Positions 16,974 to 24,677 of a DNA stretch of 31,898 nt are shown here, in pieces. Positions within the stretch are counted from its first letter, which is position 1. Each line of letters opens with the position of its first letter. Under the pieces are notes generated by a model. The model was not told the origin of the DNA. It saw only the letters and a program-made list of their open reading frames with translations, and made no database searches. The stretch spans positions 1 through 31,898 of the forward strand of contig CAAGHX010000192.1 in the NCBI GenBank assembly GCA_900769745.1. The letters are read 5' to 3'. The stretch is from an uncultured Alistipes sp. (lineage in GTDB: Bacteria; Bacteroidota; Bacteroidia; Bacteroidales; Rikenellaceae). A program made the translations under genes and the position numbers.

Positions 16974-18128
16974 ATGAAACGATTTTTCAACCTTTCGATA
17001 ATCGTGGCGCTGCTCATTGGCGCTACGCTCTCAGCTTCGGCACAGGGCACTCACAACTACCCTACCACGATCGAGTCGGGCCCCTACAAGGCAGGACACA
17101 TTCAGGGTATTGCGGTGGATACCGAGCGAGGCTATGTCTATTACTCCTACACCACACAGCTTATCAAGACCGACCTAAAGGGTAATGTGATCGGCTCGGT
17201 GAAGGGTCTGCTGGGCCACTTGGGCGATATGGACTTCAACAAGGAGGATGGCCGAGTGTATGGCTCGCTGGAGTATAAGAACGACGCCATCGGCAAGGGC
17301 ATTATGCTGCAGGAGAAGAGCAACAAGAAGTTGCAGAACGCATTCTACATCGCCATCTTCGATGTGGACCGCATCACTCGCCTCGATATGGACGCCGAGA
17401 AGGATGGCATTATGACAACTGTCTATCTACCCACCGTTTTGGAGGATTACTTGGCGAAGGTCGAGCTTAACGGCAAGCAGGTGGAGCACCGCCTGGGTTG
17501 CAGCGGAATCGACGGTGTGAGCTTCGGCCCAAAGTTCGGCAAGAAGGGTGGCAAGATGTATCTCACGACCACCTATGGCGTCTATAGCGACACTAAGCGC
17601 ACCGACAACGACTATCAGGTGCTGCTGCAGTACGACATCAAGGATTGGCACAAGTACGAGCGCACGCTTTCGCAGGATAATATGCACTCATTTGGTCCCG
17701 AGAAGCCCGACGGACAATACTTCGCCTACACAGGCAACACCACTTATGGTGTGCAGAACTTGGAGTATGACGAGGGCCTGGGCGTATGGTGGATGGCCGT
17801 TTACAAAGGCCGCAAGGGTGAGTTCCCTAACTACTCGCTCTACGCCATCGACGGCAGCAAGAAGGCTCGAAAAGAGCCTTTGAAGGGTGTGCCATATATC
17901 GACAAGGGCTGCGTGGTAACGCTCAGCCAGGGCGAGCTGTCGCACGCCGCATCGGGCACAAGCGGTTGGGAGTTTGGCGTGGGCTCAACAGGCTTGGCAG
18001 AGCTTGGTGGTGGCCTCTACTACATCTCACACAACTACAAGATTGAGGCTGGCCAGGGCAGTACTATCCGCCTCTACCGCCTCGCAACGGCAGGCAGCTC
18101 AAGCAAACCATTTGAGTTGGTGCGATAA
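16974..18128 (+). CDS. Secreted protein of unknown function, beta-propeller-like
   Basis: I do not recognise this 384-residue protein by name. It has a clear signal peptide (MKRFFNL to SASAQ, residues 1-23). The mature part has repeated segments that read like propeller blades: GIAVDTERGYVYYSYTTQLIKTDLKGN, GHLGDMDFNKEDGRVYGSLEY, GVSFGPKF..KMYLTTTY, VQNLEYDEGLGVWWMAVYKG and GLYYISHNYK. That pattern suggests a secreted sugar- or ligand-binding propeller, but I cannot assign a catalytic role. I chose the ATG at 16974 because the upstream ATG at 16899 sits at the end of a terminator and adds a tail that precedes the signal peptide. It is followed 44 bp later by a membrane protein gene. Confidence 0.75.
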   Translation: MKRFFNLSIIVALLIGATLSASAQGTHNYPTTIESGPYKAGHIQGIAVDTERGYVYYSYTTQLIKTDLKGNVIGSVKGLLGHLGDMDFNKEDGRVYGSLEYKNDAIGKGIMLQEKSNKKLQNAFYIAIFDVDRITRLDMDAEKDGIMTTVYLPTVLEDYLAKVELNGKQVEHRLGCSGIDGVSFGPKFGKKGGKMYLTTTYGVYSDTKRTDNDYQVLLQYDIKDWHKYERTLSQDNMHSFGPEKPDGQYFAYTGNTTYGVQNLEYDEGLGVWWMAVYKGRKGEFPNYSLYAIDGSKKARKEPLKGVPYIDKGCVVTLSQGELSHAASGTSGWEFGVGSTGLAELGGGLYYISHNYKIEAGQGSTIRLYRLATAGSSSKPFELVR

Positions 18129-18172
18129 CCCACCCCAAAAACCTATTGCGTAACGCATAAACTTATCAGACG

Positions 18173-18775
18173 ATGAATCAACAGGCAGCCATAGAGGAGG
18201 TTACGTGGTACGAGGAGCTGGTGGCTCGCAAGCTGCGACTTTGGGGTCGTGAGCTCAAGCCCTCGCTTCGGGAGCGACTCATAGGCAATATGAACGACGT
18301 GGCCGAGCGAAAGAAACTGCTCCGCTACAAGGCTATGCCCGACGGATACTATACGGGCGAGCTTGACGAGGAAGGCATACCTCATGGCTACGGCATACGC
18401 ACCTACACCACTCCACGCCGAGACCGTTGGGTGATGCACGCAGGCTTTTGGGTGGAGGGACGACCTATGGGCTCGCACACGCTCTACGATGCCGATTGTC
18501 CCGACTCGCGCCACTACTTGGCCGAGATAACCTTCAGCGGCGAGCGACGCCACGAGCGCGGACAGATAGAGTTCAAACTCTCGGAGTCGGGAATCGACGG
18601 ACGCCAGAGAAAGTATCGCCGCTACGAGGGTTTCTCACTCTCGACGATGGCCGTAGGACTGAGCTTTGTCTATCTGCTTACGTTCGCCTTTCTGCGCAAC
18701 GCCAAGATTGGATTGATGGTGACGATTGTGGTGGCCATACTCTATATGCTTGGCAATATCAGGCGCAGAGAGTAA
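18173..18775 (+). CDS. Small membrane protein with MORN-like region
   Basis: This 200-residue protein is not one I can name. The N-terminal ~60 residues are highly charged. Residues about 58-110 contain DGYYTGELDEEGIPHGYGIRTY and HAGFWVEGRPMGSHTLYD, which resemble one or two MORN repeats (G-Y-G pattern). Two hydrophobic segments near the C-terminus (about 155-173 and 177-194) should be membrane helices, followed by a short basic tail RRRE. There is no signal peptide. It probably belongs to the same transcript as the upstream secreted protein, and a terminator follows. Confidence 0.65.
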   Translation: MNQQAAIEEVTWYEELVARKLRLWGRELKPSLRERLIGNMNDVAERKKLLRYKAMPDGYYTGELDEEGIPHGYGIRTYTTPRRDRWVMHAGFWVEGRPMGSHTLYDADCPDSRHYLAEITFSGERRHERGQIEFKLSESGIDGRQRKYRRYEGFSLSTMAVGLSFVYLLTFAFLRNAKIGLMVTIVVAILYMLGNIRRRE

Positions 18776-18800
18776 AGCGAAGAGGGTTACAGAATATAAA

Positions 18801-18832
18801 AAAGGCTACTTAACAATTGTTAGGTAGCCTTT
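18801..18832. terminator. Bidirectional terminator between convergent genes
   Basis: AAAGGCTACTTAACA pairs with TGTTAGGTAGCCTTT (one G-T pair) to form a long hairpin. An A-rich tract on the left and a T-rich tract on the right suit termination on both strands, between the plus-strand gene ending at 18775 and the minus-strand gene ending at 18856. Confidence 0.8.
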
Positions 18833-18855
18833 CATTATTTTTGAAGTTGCATAAA

Positions 18856-19653
18856 CTACTCAAAGATAAACTCCAGCAGGGCCGAAGCACACGCCTCGGG
18901 CTCCTCAATAAATCCCATATGTCCCGACTTGTCGAGCCACGCCACCTTAGCCTGGGGGTTACGCTCAATAATCTGCTGCGCCGCCTCGACAGGGATATAA
19001 CCATCGTGAGTACCCATAATAAAGAGCTGCTTTACGTGCGATTTACGCAACATCTCATTTTGGTCCTTGCGCTCAATCATACCGCCCAGCAGAGCTACAA
19101 TACCCTCATCGTCGGTGACGTGCACCTGCTCGACAAGTTGGTCGATATATTTATGAAGGCGCTCACGGTTCATCTCGGCAAAGCCCGCCTCGGGAGCTAC
19201 GCTAGCCAACATATCCTTCTTGCCCGCCTGTACCAAAGCAATCTCGCGGCGGCGATTCTCGCGCTTGAGTTCGGTATCGGGGTTGGGCGACGAGCTGAGC
19301 AGCACCAAGCCATCGAGTCGCTCGGGATATGCTGCACAAAATGCCAGCGACACATATCCACCCATAGAGTGGCCAACCAGCGTAACGCTGTCAATCTTAA
19401 GCTCATCGAGCACACCCTTCACAACCTCGGCCATAAGCTCCATAGTGTGAACCTCGGCTATATTCGACGAGCGGCCGTGACCAGGGATATCGATGGCCAC
19501 CACACGCACCTTGTCGGTGAGCAGGCCCACGAAATCGTCCCACACACGAAGCGACTCGAGGTAGCCGTGCAGCAGCACCACACACTGCTCGCCTTGCTCG
19601 GAGTCGGCCACATAGACACTATGTCCGCCAATATTCAAAAAACGCTCTTTCAT
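18856..19653 (-). CDS. Alpha/beta-hydrolase (alpha/beta-fold esterase-like), cytoplasmic
   Basis: This 265-residue single-domain hydrolase has no signal peptide. The oxyanion motif HGYLES is at 29-34, VVAIDIPGHGRS follows, the nucleophile elbow GHSMGG has Ser96, the acidic residue is in GTHDGYIP, and the catalytic His is in SGHMGF near the C-terminus. Such proteins include ester hydrolases, C-C hydrolases and haloperoxidase-like enzymes; the substrate cannot be told from sequence. It is monocistronic, facing a convergent neighbour with a shared terminator and divergent from tamL with a 205-bp spacer. Confidence 0.85.
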   Translation of the reverse strand: MKERFLNIGGHSVYVADSEQGEQCVVLLHGYLESLRVWDDFVGLLTDKVRVVAIDIPGHGRSSNIAEVHTMELMAEVVKGVLDELKIDSVTLVGHSMGGYVSLAFCAAYPERLDGLVLLSSSPNPDTELKRENRRREIALVQAGKKDMLASVAPEAGFAEMNRERLHKYIDQLVEQVHVTDDEGIVALLGGMIERKDQNEMLRKSHVKQLFIMGTHDGYIPVEAAQQIIERNPQAKVAWLDKSGHMGFIEEPEACASALLEFIFE

Positions 19654-19767
19654 AATCTACTGATTTTATTTGAGTGTAAAATTACTAATTTTTTGCCAAA
19701 GCAATCGACTCTGGCTATCAATTTGCAACTCTTGATGGCTCGAAATGGAATAAGTAGGCGAAAAGGC

Positions 19768-19798
19768 TTTGTTAGTCTGCAAAATATTCGTATTTTTG
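19768..19798 (+). promoter_or_regulatory. Promoter of tamL
   Basis: TTTG (19768-19771) and TATTTTTG (19791-19798) are spaced by 19 bp, an excellent Bacteroidota consensus promoter. It lies about 60 bp before the ATG at 19859 and argues against any start codon inside it. Confidence 0.8.
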
Positions 19799-19858
19799 TT
19801 TTATTGTAGCCGCAGTGTTGTGGTGGCAAAAGAAAAAGAGCGACAAGCAGATAGAAAT

Positions 19859-22243
19859 ATGAGAAGAGAGGTTATCGGTCGAGTGATTTTGGCGGTGGCG
19901 TTGAGCATCTTATGCTCGGCGTGCGGCGTCACGCGCAAGCTCTCGGAGGGCGAGTATTTCCTGCAGCGTGTAGATATCAAGACCGACAAGAGCGTGCCCC
20001 ACAAGGAGCGCATCACCGACCTGGAGCTTGAACAGTATATCCGCCAGTCGCCCAACAAGCGATTCCTCGGCACCAACTTCTATGTGTGGGCCTACAACCT
20101 GGCCAACCCCGAGAAGCAGAACTGGTGGAACAACCTGAAGCGTAAGGTGGGCGAGCAGCCCGTCCTGCTCGATATGTCGCTCACAAAGAAGAGTGCGCAG
20201 AACCTGAAGACCTATATGGATTCGCGAGGTTACTACGGCTCGACCGTGAAGTACGAAATCGACACCACTCGTCGCCGCAATCGTGCCATCGTGACCTACT
20301 CGACAAAGCAGGGCTTGCCATATAAGATTACGGGCATCTCTTACGACTTCCGCGACCCAAATCTCCGCCCCATAATCGAGAGCGACTCGGCCAGCACGCT
20401 ACTCAAGGTGGGCAACATCTTCGACATCACAGCTCTGGACAAGGAGCGTGAGCGCGTGGCCCAGTATCTCAACAACAGAGGTTACTACAACTTCTCGGTG
20501 AACAACATCGAGTATCGTGTGGATACGTTGCAGGGCAACCGCACGGTGAATATCCGTATGATTGTGAAGCGCAACATAACGGGTTACGACGAGCGTGGCC
20601 GTGCCATTATGGACGACAGCCGCATCTATCGCATCACCGAGATTGATGTGGTGTCGGACTACAACCCATCAATCGAGCAGGCCGAGCAGAATCGCAGAAT
20701 GCTCGACACCACCTACTACCGAGGTCTGAACATCATCAGCGAGGGCACGCCCAACGTGCGCCCTTCGGTGCTCCACTCGGCCATATCGCTCAGCCCCAAC
20801 ACCACCTACAACTCGGCACTTATCGACCGCACATACAACGACATCATGTCGCTCGGCTACTTCAAGAACGCACGCATAGCATTCGAGGAGCTGCCACGAG
20901 GTCAAAACGATAGCCTGCTGGTGAACTACTCGGGCGATGGTCGTTCGAGCTACAACCCCAAGCGTTTTGAGGATATTCGTGAGGGCTACTTGCGTTGTCT
21001 GATACTCTGCTCGCCCACGCTCAAGCAGGGCTTCAATGTGGAGTTGGAGGGTAGCTCTACATCGAGCTTCTATGGTCTCTCGGCTACGGTGGGTTACCAG
21101 AACCGCAACCTCTTCCGAGGCGTGGAGACGCTCAACACGTCGCTCACATTTGGATATGAGTATATGAAGGCCCCCAACACCATCAAGCGCAAGGCCAACG
21201 AGATTGGTTTGGCGGTTGGAATGGCTTTCCCACGATTTATTCTTCCGTTCCAGCTCTCGACACGTAATATCAATATGCCGAGAACAAACGTAGAGCTATC
21301 GTTCAACTACCAGGATCGCCCCTACTACCGTCGCGACCTTGCTCGTATGGCGTGGAGCTACTCGTGGAAGAGCCGCAACGGACGCTACAGCTATCAGCTT
21401 CGCCCACTCGACCTGAACTGGATTAACGTGGGATATATGGACGAGGAGTTCTTCAACTCGCTGCACAACGAGTATCTGCGCCAGAGTTACAAGACACAGG
21501 CGATAGTCGGTCTGTCGGGCTCATACACCTATAACAACCAGAATAAGAATGTGGGTGGCAACGCTACCCTGCTGCGTGCCAACTTCGAGTCGGCAGGTAA
21601 CCTGCTCAACCTCTTTGAGCACCTCTTCTCGAAGAAGAACGAGCAGAACTACTACGAGATTCTGGGTGTGAGATATTCGCAGTATGTGCGTGGCGACATA
21701 AGCCTGAGTCGCAAGATTGTGCTGGGCGAGAAGACCGCACTGGCAGGACGCATCTTTGCGGGTGTGGGCGTGCCATACGGCAACTCGGCGGCTCTGCCAT
21801 TTGACCGACTCTTCTATGTGGGTGGTAGCAATAGTATGCGTGGCTGGGCACCCCGTACTCTCGGCCCTGGTAATACACCTGCCGAGGAGAGCGCCTTCCC
21901 TGTGCAGATGGGCGATATGCGACTGGAGGCCAACGCCGAGGTGCGATTCCCTATTTGGGGCATGTTCCACGGTGCTACATTCCTCGATGTGGGTAATGTG
22001 TGGTATTTGGGTCGCGACAAGGCTCAGGTGCCCGAAGATGGCATCTTCCACTTCGACAAATTCTACAAGCAGCTCGGTATCAACACAGGATTGGGCTTGC
22101 GCATCGATATCACGTTCGTCATTTTGCGCCTCGACTGGGGTGTACAGATACACAACCCTAACCGCCCTGCGGGTGAGCGCTGGATTCACAACCTAAAGTG
22201 GAAAAATACGGCTCTCAACTTCGGCGTGGGCTACCCATTCTAA
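19859..22243 (+). CDS. tamL: Omp85-family outer-membrane lipoprotein, TamA-like (TamL)
   Basis: This 794-residue protein resembles TamL, the lipidated TamA form of Bacteroidota. The N-terminus MRREVIGR...SILCSACGVTRK has a lipobox-like end with Cys22, although Cys at -3 is unusual. POTRA-like segments follow (KSAQNLKTYMDSRGYYGS and VAQYLNNRGYYNFSVNN), then a beta-barrel (about residues 400-794) with the loop-6 motif in the variant form SMRGW (659-663) and a terminal aromatic residue (GVGYPF). The family exports or inserts outer-membrane proteins, often with TamB. No tamB is visible beside it. I set the start at 19859, not at an upstream ATG at 19769 that lies inside the promoter. Confidence 0.85.
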   Translation: MRREVIGRVILAVALSILCSACGVTRKLSEGEYFLQRVDIKTDKSVPHKERITDLELEQYIRQSPNKRFLGTNFYVWAYNLANPEKQNWWNNLKRKVGEQPVLLDMSLTKKSAQNLKTYMDSRGYYGSTVKYEIDTTRRRNRAIVTYSTKQGLPYKITGISYDFRDPNLRPIIESDSASTLLKVGNIFDITALDKERERVAQYLNNRGYYNFSVNNIEYRVDTLQGNRTVNIRMIVKRNITGYDERGRAIMDDSRIYRITEIDVVSDYNPSIEQAEQNRRMLDTTYYRGLNIISEGTPNVRPSVLHSAISLSPNTTYNSALIDRTYNDIMSLGYFKNARIAFEELPRGQNDSLLVNYSGDGRSSYNPKRFEDIREGYLRCLILCSPTLKQGFNVELEGSSTSSFYGLSATVGYQNRNLFRGVETLNTSLTFGYEYMKAPNTIKRKANEIGLAVGMAFPRFILPFQLSTRNINMPRTNVELSFNYQDRPYYRRDLARMAWSYSWKSRNGRYSYQLRPLDLNWINVGYMDEEFFNSLHNEYLRQSYKTQAIVGLSGSYTYNNQNKNVGGNATLLRANFESAGNLLNLFEHLFSKKNEQNYYEILGVRYSQYVRGDISLSRKIVLGEKTALAGRIFAGVGVPYGNSAALPFDRLFYVGGSNSMRGWAPRTLGPGNTPAEESAFPVQMGDMRLEANAEVRFPIWGMFHGATFLDVGNVWYLGRDKAQVPEDGIFHFDKFYKQLGINTGLGLRIDITFVILRLDWGVQIHNPNRPAGERWIHNLKWKNTALNFGVGYPF

Positions 22244-22269
22244 GCGCAAGAGCATAATCTACATCGCAT

Positions 22270-23190
22270 ATGAATCGAAGAGAGTTTATGAAGGTTGCGG
22301 CAGCATCGGTGCTGGCGGCAACCGCAGATGGTGTAAACGCCAAGGTGTTTGACGCCCCCGCAGGCGAGGCCGAGCGAGGCTTGGCTGTGCGTTTTCTCGG
22401 AACAGGAGCTGCCGACTGGAGTGGCCCCGACGCTCGTGGCGAGCATCGCCGACTCTCGAGCATACTGCTCGATAGAGAGATTCTTATCGACTTCACCCCT
22501 ACCGATGTGGAGATGCTACCCGAGGGTTGCACGCCCCGCACTATCTTCTACACCCACTCTCACGGCGACCACTACAACCCTGCAACGGCACTGAAGGCTG
22601 GCATAGAGCGAGTATATGTGAGTCAGACGTGGTATGACATAGCAGTACTCGACTTTAGACGTGCGGCAGCAGAGCTACAGCTTCCGATGCCCGAGATTAT
22701 GCCACTACGCATAGGCGAGGGCGTGACCATTGGCCAGATAACCATCACCCCACTCCCTGCGAGCCACGCAACGGGATATCGCTTCGAGCAGACGCTAATA
22801 TATCTGATAGAGAAACAGGGTGCAAGAGTGATTTACGCCACCGACACCGCAGGAATACCTGCCGTTGCGGCACGCTTGGCGGGTATCGACGCACACGACG
22901 CCAAGGGCAAACCTATCACGGGCCTTATTATGGAGGCTACGATGGGCCAGGGCGAGGAGCAGGATACCGACTTTAGAATCTTCACCCACTCGAGTGTAGA
23001 TTGTGTGGCAAGAACAGTGAAGGTACTCACCAAGACCAAGCGCTACACCCCTCCAGCAGGCCAGCCCGTATATCTCACCCATATGGCCCGCACACTCCAC
23101 CCCACTCAGGCCGAGCTCGACAAGAGCCTGCCCGAGCCCCTGCGTGCGGCCTACGACGGCCTGGAGGTTGTGTTCCGTGCGGCTGAGTAG
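22270..23190 (+). CDS. Exported metallo-beta-lactamase-fold hydrolase
   Basis: This 306-residue protein begins MNRREFMKVAAASVLAAT, a twin-arginine-like signal, so it is probably exported folded with metals bound. The metallo-beta-lactamase fold is shown by the HxHxDH motif at residues 96-101 (HSHGDH), a downstream metal His in PASHATGY, and an Asp in YATDTAG; a final His pair occurs near THMARTLHP. The fold and motif spacing resemble PhnP-like phosphodiesterases and related hydrolases, but the substrate is unknown. It follows tamL by 26 bp, so the two are likely co-transcribed. It may act on a periplasmic nucleotide or lipid product. Confidence 0.85.
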   Translation: MNRREFMKVAAASVLAATADGVNAKVFDAPAGEAERGLAVRFLGTGAADWSGPDARGEHRRLSSILLDREILIDFTPTDVEMLPEGCTPRTIFYTHSHGDHYNPATALKAGIERVYVSQTWYDIAVLDFRRAAAELQLPMPEIMPLRIGEGVTIGQITITPLPASHATGYRFEQTLIYLIEKQGARVIYATDTAGIPAVAARLAGIDAHDAKGKPITGLIMEATMGQGEEQDTDFRIFTHSSVDCVARTVKVLTKTKRYTPPAGQPVYLTHMARTLHPTQAELDKSLPEPLRAAYDGLEVVFRAAE

Positions 23191-23229
23191 CACTTGGCAA
23201 ATCGACAAAGAGAAATCACATACAGAGAT

Positions 23230-23269
23230 AAAAAGAGTGGCGAGTGTAAGGGAATTACAACTCGCCACT
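23230..23269 (-). terminator. Hairpin terminator downstream of the AraC gene and small RNA
   Basis: AGTGGCGAGT (23236-23245) pairs with ACTCGCCACT (23260-23269), and the stem is extended by TGTAA/TTACA around a small bulge. On the minus strand it is followed by CTTTTTA, a typical intrinsic terminator; no T run follows on the plus strand. Confidence 0.7.
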
Positions 23270-23320
23270 GACGTTAGGTTAGTTAGGTTAATGAGAAAGA
23301 TGAGGTTTTCACCTCTTGTA
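23230..23320 (-). ncRNA. Candidate small RNA with 5' hairpin and terminator (about 90 nt)
   Basis: A minus-strand promoter at 23326-23356 has no protein-coding gene after it. The predicted transcript starts near 23320. It then has a short hairpin GAGGT-GAAA-ACCTC with a GNRA-type loop (23302-23315), a single-stranded linker containing a perfect tandem 9-nt repeat (plus-strand GTTAGGTTA twice, 23273-23290), and a 14-bp stem (AGTGGCGAGTxGTAA, one bulge; 23236-23269) followed by five T residues. The only short ORF would be four codons. The architecture is that of a stand-alone regulatory RNA. Nothing else in the window identifies a target. Confidence 0.5.
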
Positions 23321-23325
23321 CATAA

Positions 23326-23356
23326 CAAAGATAGCAGATATTTTCTTATTTGCAAA
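23326..23356 (-). promoter_or_regulatory. Orphan minus-strand promoter
   Basis: Minus-strand TTTG (23353-23356) and TATCTTTG (23326-23333), 19 bp apart, fully match the Bacteroidota consensus. It points away from the AraC gene into the candidate small RNA. Confidence 0.75.
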
Positions 23357-23454
23357 ATTTTATAACTCTTTTTAAGGCATAAGATTAAATTACGAATGCT
23401 TTAGTTATTAAAAAATTTCAAAAACTATTATCTCTCTCAACCCCACTCACCAAG

Positions 23455-24366
23455 TTAAACGGCCACCTCTGAGCCGCGATTCACTGCCACAGCAACGCCA
23501 GAGGCCATCTCCAGCTCCTCGCTGCGGTGCAACGCTCGATAGGCAGCAGGGGTGTTGCCATACTCCTTTTTAAAAAGTTTTATAAAATGCGAAGTGTTAG
23601 GAAAGGTGCACTCGTTACCAATCTCGGAAACAGACTTGGAGGTTGAGACCAGCAACATGCGTGACTGCATAAGACGCTGATGGATAAACCACCTGTGAGG
23701 TGGCACCAGGAAGTGACGCTTAAACTCCTTCTTGAACGAAGTGAGTGAGCGATTGCACTTCGAGGCAAGCTCCTCGATAGAGACGTCGCAAAAGATGTGT
23801 GAATAGATAGTTTGCTCAAAGTTGTCGCTCGCTGAATCGACATTGGCCAGCACCTTACTTTTCAAGCAGGAGTCGGCCTGAGAAATAATCAGATATACCA
23901 ACTCGGTAATCTTGATATTCTCAGCCGTCTCGTCGTGCATAAAGTTATCCTCCTGCAAGTAGGTGGCAGCGTGTGCAAAGAAGCTACGCATAGCAGTCGT
24001 AGCGCTCACCACAACATGATTCATCGAACGACACCTCTCGCAGATGTGGTTATTGGTGATGCTAATCGAATAACTCATACTCAGATGCAACAATATGCGT
24101 TGCAATAGAGCTGGCGAGTAATAGACTACAATCTGCTCAAATGGGCGACCATCCTCGGATATATCCTCGATGTAATGGTTGCCGACACCCAAATAGAAGA
24201 CCTCGCCGCGAGAGATGGTGTAGTGTTTGTCGCCATAATAAACATTTCTTCTCCCTCGCACCACATAGCCTATGGCGCATCTCGAGAGATTGAGCAATTG
24301 AATGCCCGAACAGTTTGGCTCAACATATTTTACAATTGTTGGCTGCCCCTGATTATTCCCCTTCAT
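23455..24366 (-). CDS. AraC-family transcriptional regulator
   Basis: This 303-residue protein has an N-terminal cupin-like sensor region (about residues 10-180; YGDKHYTISRGEVFYLGVGNHY is typical of the ligand-binding beta-barrel edge) and a C-terminal double HTH of the AraC type (about 195-280). The first helix-turn-helix includes VSIEELASKCNRSLTSFKKEFK and the second includes VSEIGNECTFPNTSHFIKLFKKEYGNTPAAYR, the AraC signature. It is cytoplasmic. The targets are unknown; the nearest candidate units are the divergent intergenic region toward rsh, and the small RNA and metallo-hydrolase on its other side. A promoter lies 40 bp upstream. Lower GC than the neighbours in its upstream region is visible but does not by itself prove transfer. 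Confidence 0.92.
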   Translation of the reverse strand: MKGNNQGQPTIVKYVEPNCSGIQLLNLSRCAIGYVVRGRRNVYYGDKHYTISRGEVFYLGVGNHYIEDISEDGRPFEQIVVYYSPALLQRILLHLSMSYSISITNNHICERCRSMNHVVVSATTAMRSFFAHAATYLQEDNFMHDETAENIKITELVYLIISQADSCLKSKVLANVDSASDNFEQTIYSHIFCDVSIEELASKCNRSLTSFKKEFKRHFLVPPHRWFIHQRLMQSRMLLVSTSKSVSEIGNECTFPNTSHFIKLFKKEYGNTPAAYRALHRSEELEMASGVAVAVNRGSEVAV

Positions 24367-24406
24367 ATTCCCTTTTTTATGATATGGTTTACTGATTCTG
24401 GTGTAT

Positions 24407-24438
24407 CAAAAGTAAAGTATTTATATGATTGATACAAC
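24407..24438 (-). promoter_or_regulatory. Promoter of the AraC-family gene
   Basis: Minus-strand GTTG (24435-24438) and TACTTTTG (24407-24414) with a 20-bp spacer match the Bacteroidota promoter type. The predicted leader is about 35 nt. Confidence 0.65.
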
Positions 24439-24615
24439 TTTTTCAAAGGATATTACAATATTTTATTGTATTTTGCTAATAAAAAACCTTTATAGAACAT
24501 TTCTTGCGACCAAATTTGCTATTCATTGTCTGAATAATTTTGCTTTTGGGAGTGGACGGGGATTCCGAAAGTGGCTGTTTGGGCCTAAAATTAGGGCCAA
24601 AAGTGTGAGTGAAAT

Positions 24616-24657
24616 GCAAAAAAAAATTGCCACAGCTGCTATTAACAACTGTGGCAA
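24616..24657 (-). terminator. Terminator after rsh
   Basis: On the minus strand the stem TTGCCACAG / CTGTGGCAA (9 bp) is followed directly by a run of nine T, ending the xseA-xseB-methyltransferase-rsh transcript 20 bp past the rsh stop. Confidence 0.85.
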
Positions 24658-24677
24658 ATATCGAAGTTAGACCTCGG

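Larger units (their letters stand above)
24367..24677. other. Spacer between rsh and the AraC gene
   Basis: This 311-bp AT-rich spacer contains the AraC promoter and the rsh terminator. Between them is an imperfect hairpin TTTGGGCCTAA / TTAGGGCCAAA (about 24578-24601, one internal mismatch) whose role is unknown. A TAATTTTG at 24535-24542 resembles a plus-strand -7 box but lacks a properly spaced -33 box. I see no gene here. Confidence 0.5.

Noticed and set aside
19769..19858. Upstream start for tamL
   Set aside because: It lies inside the consensus promoter and would move the lipoprotein signal inward by 30 residues.
22795..23355. Minus-strand frame of 186 codons opposite the metallo-hydrolase
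   Set aside because: It is antisense to a well-supported gene and to the candidate small RNA and has no domain.
24535..24542. Plus-strand promoter at TAATTTTG
   Set aside because: The nearest TTTG is only 16 bp upstream and no gene or clear terminator-ended transcript follows on that strand.
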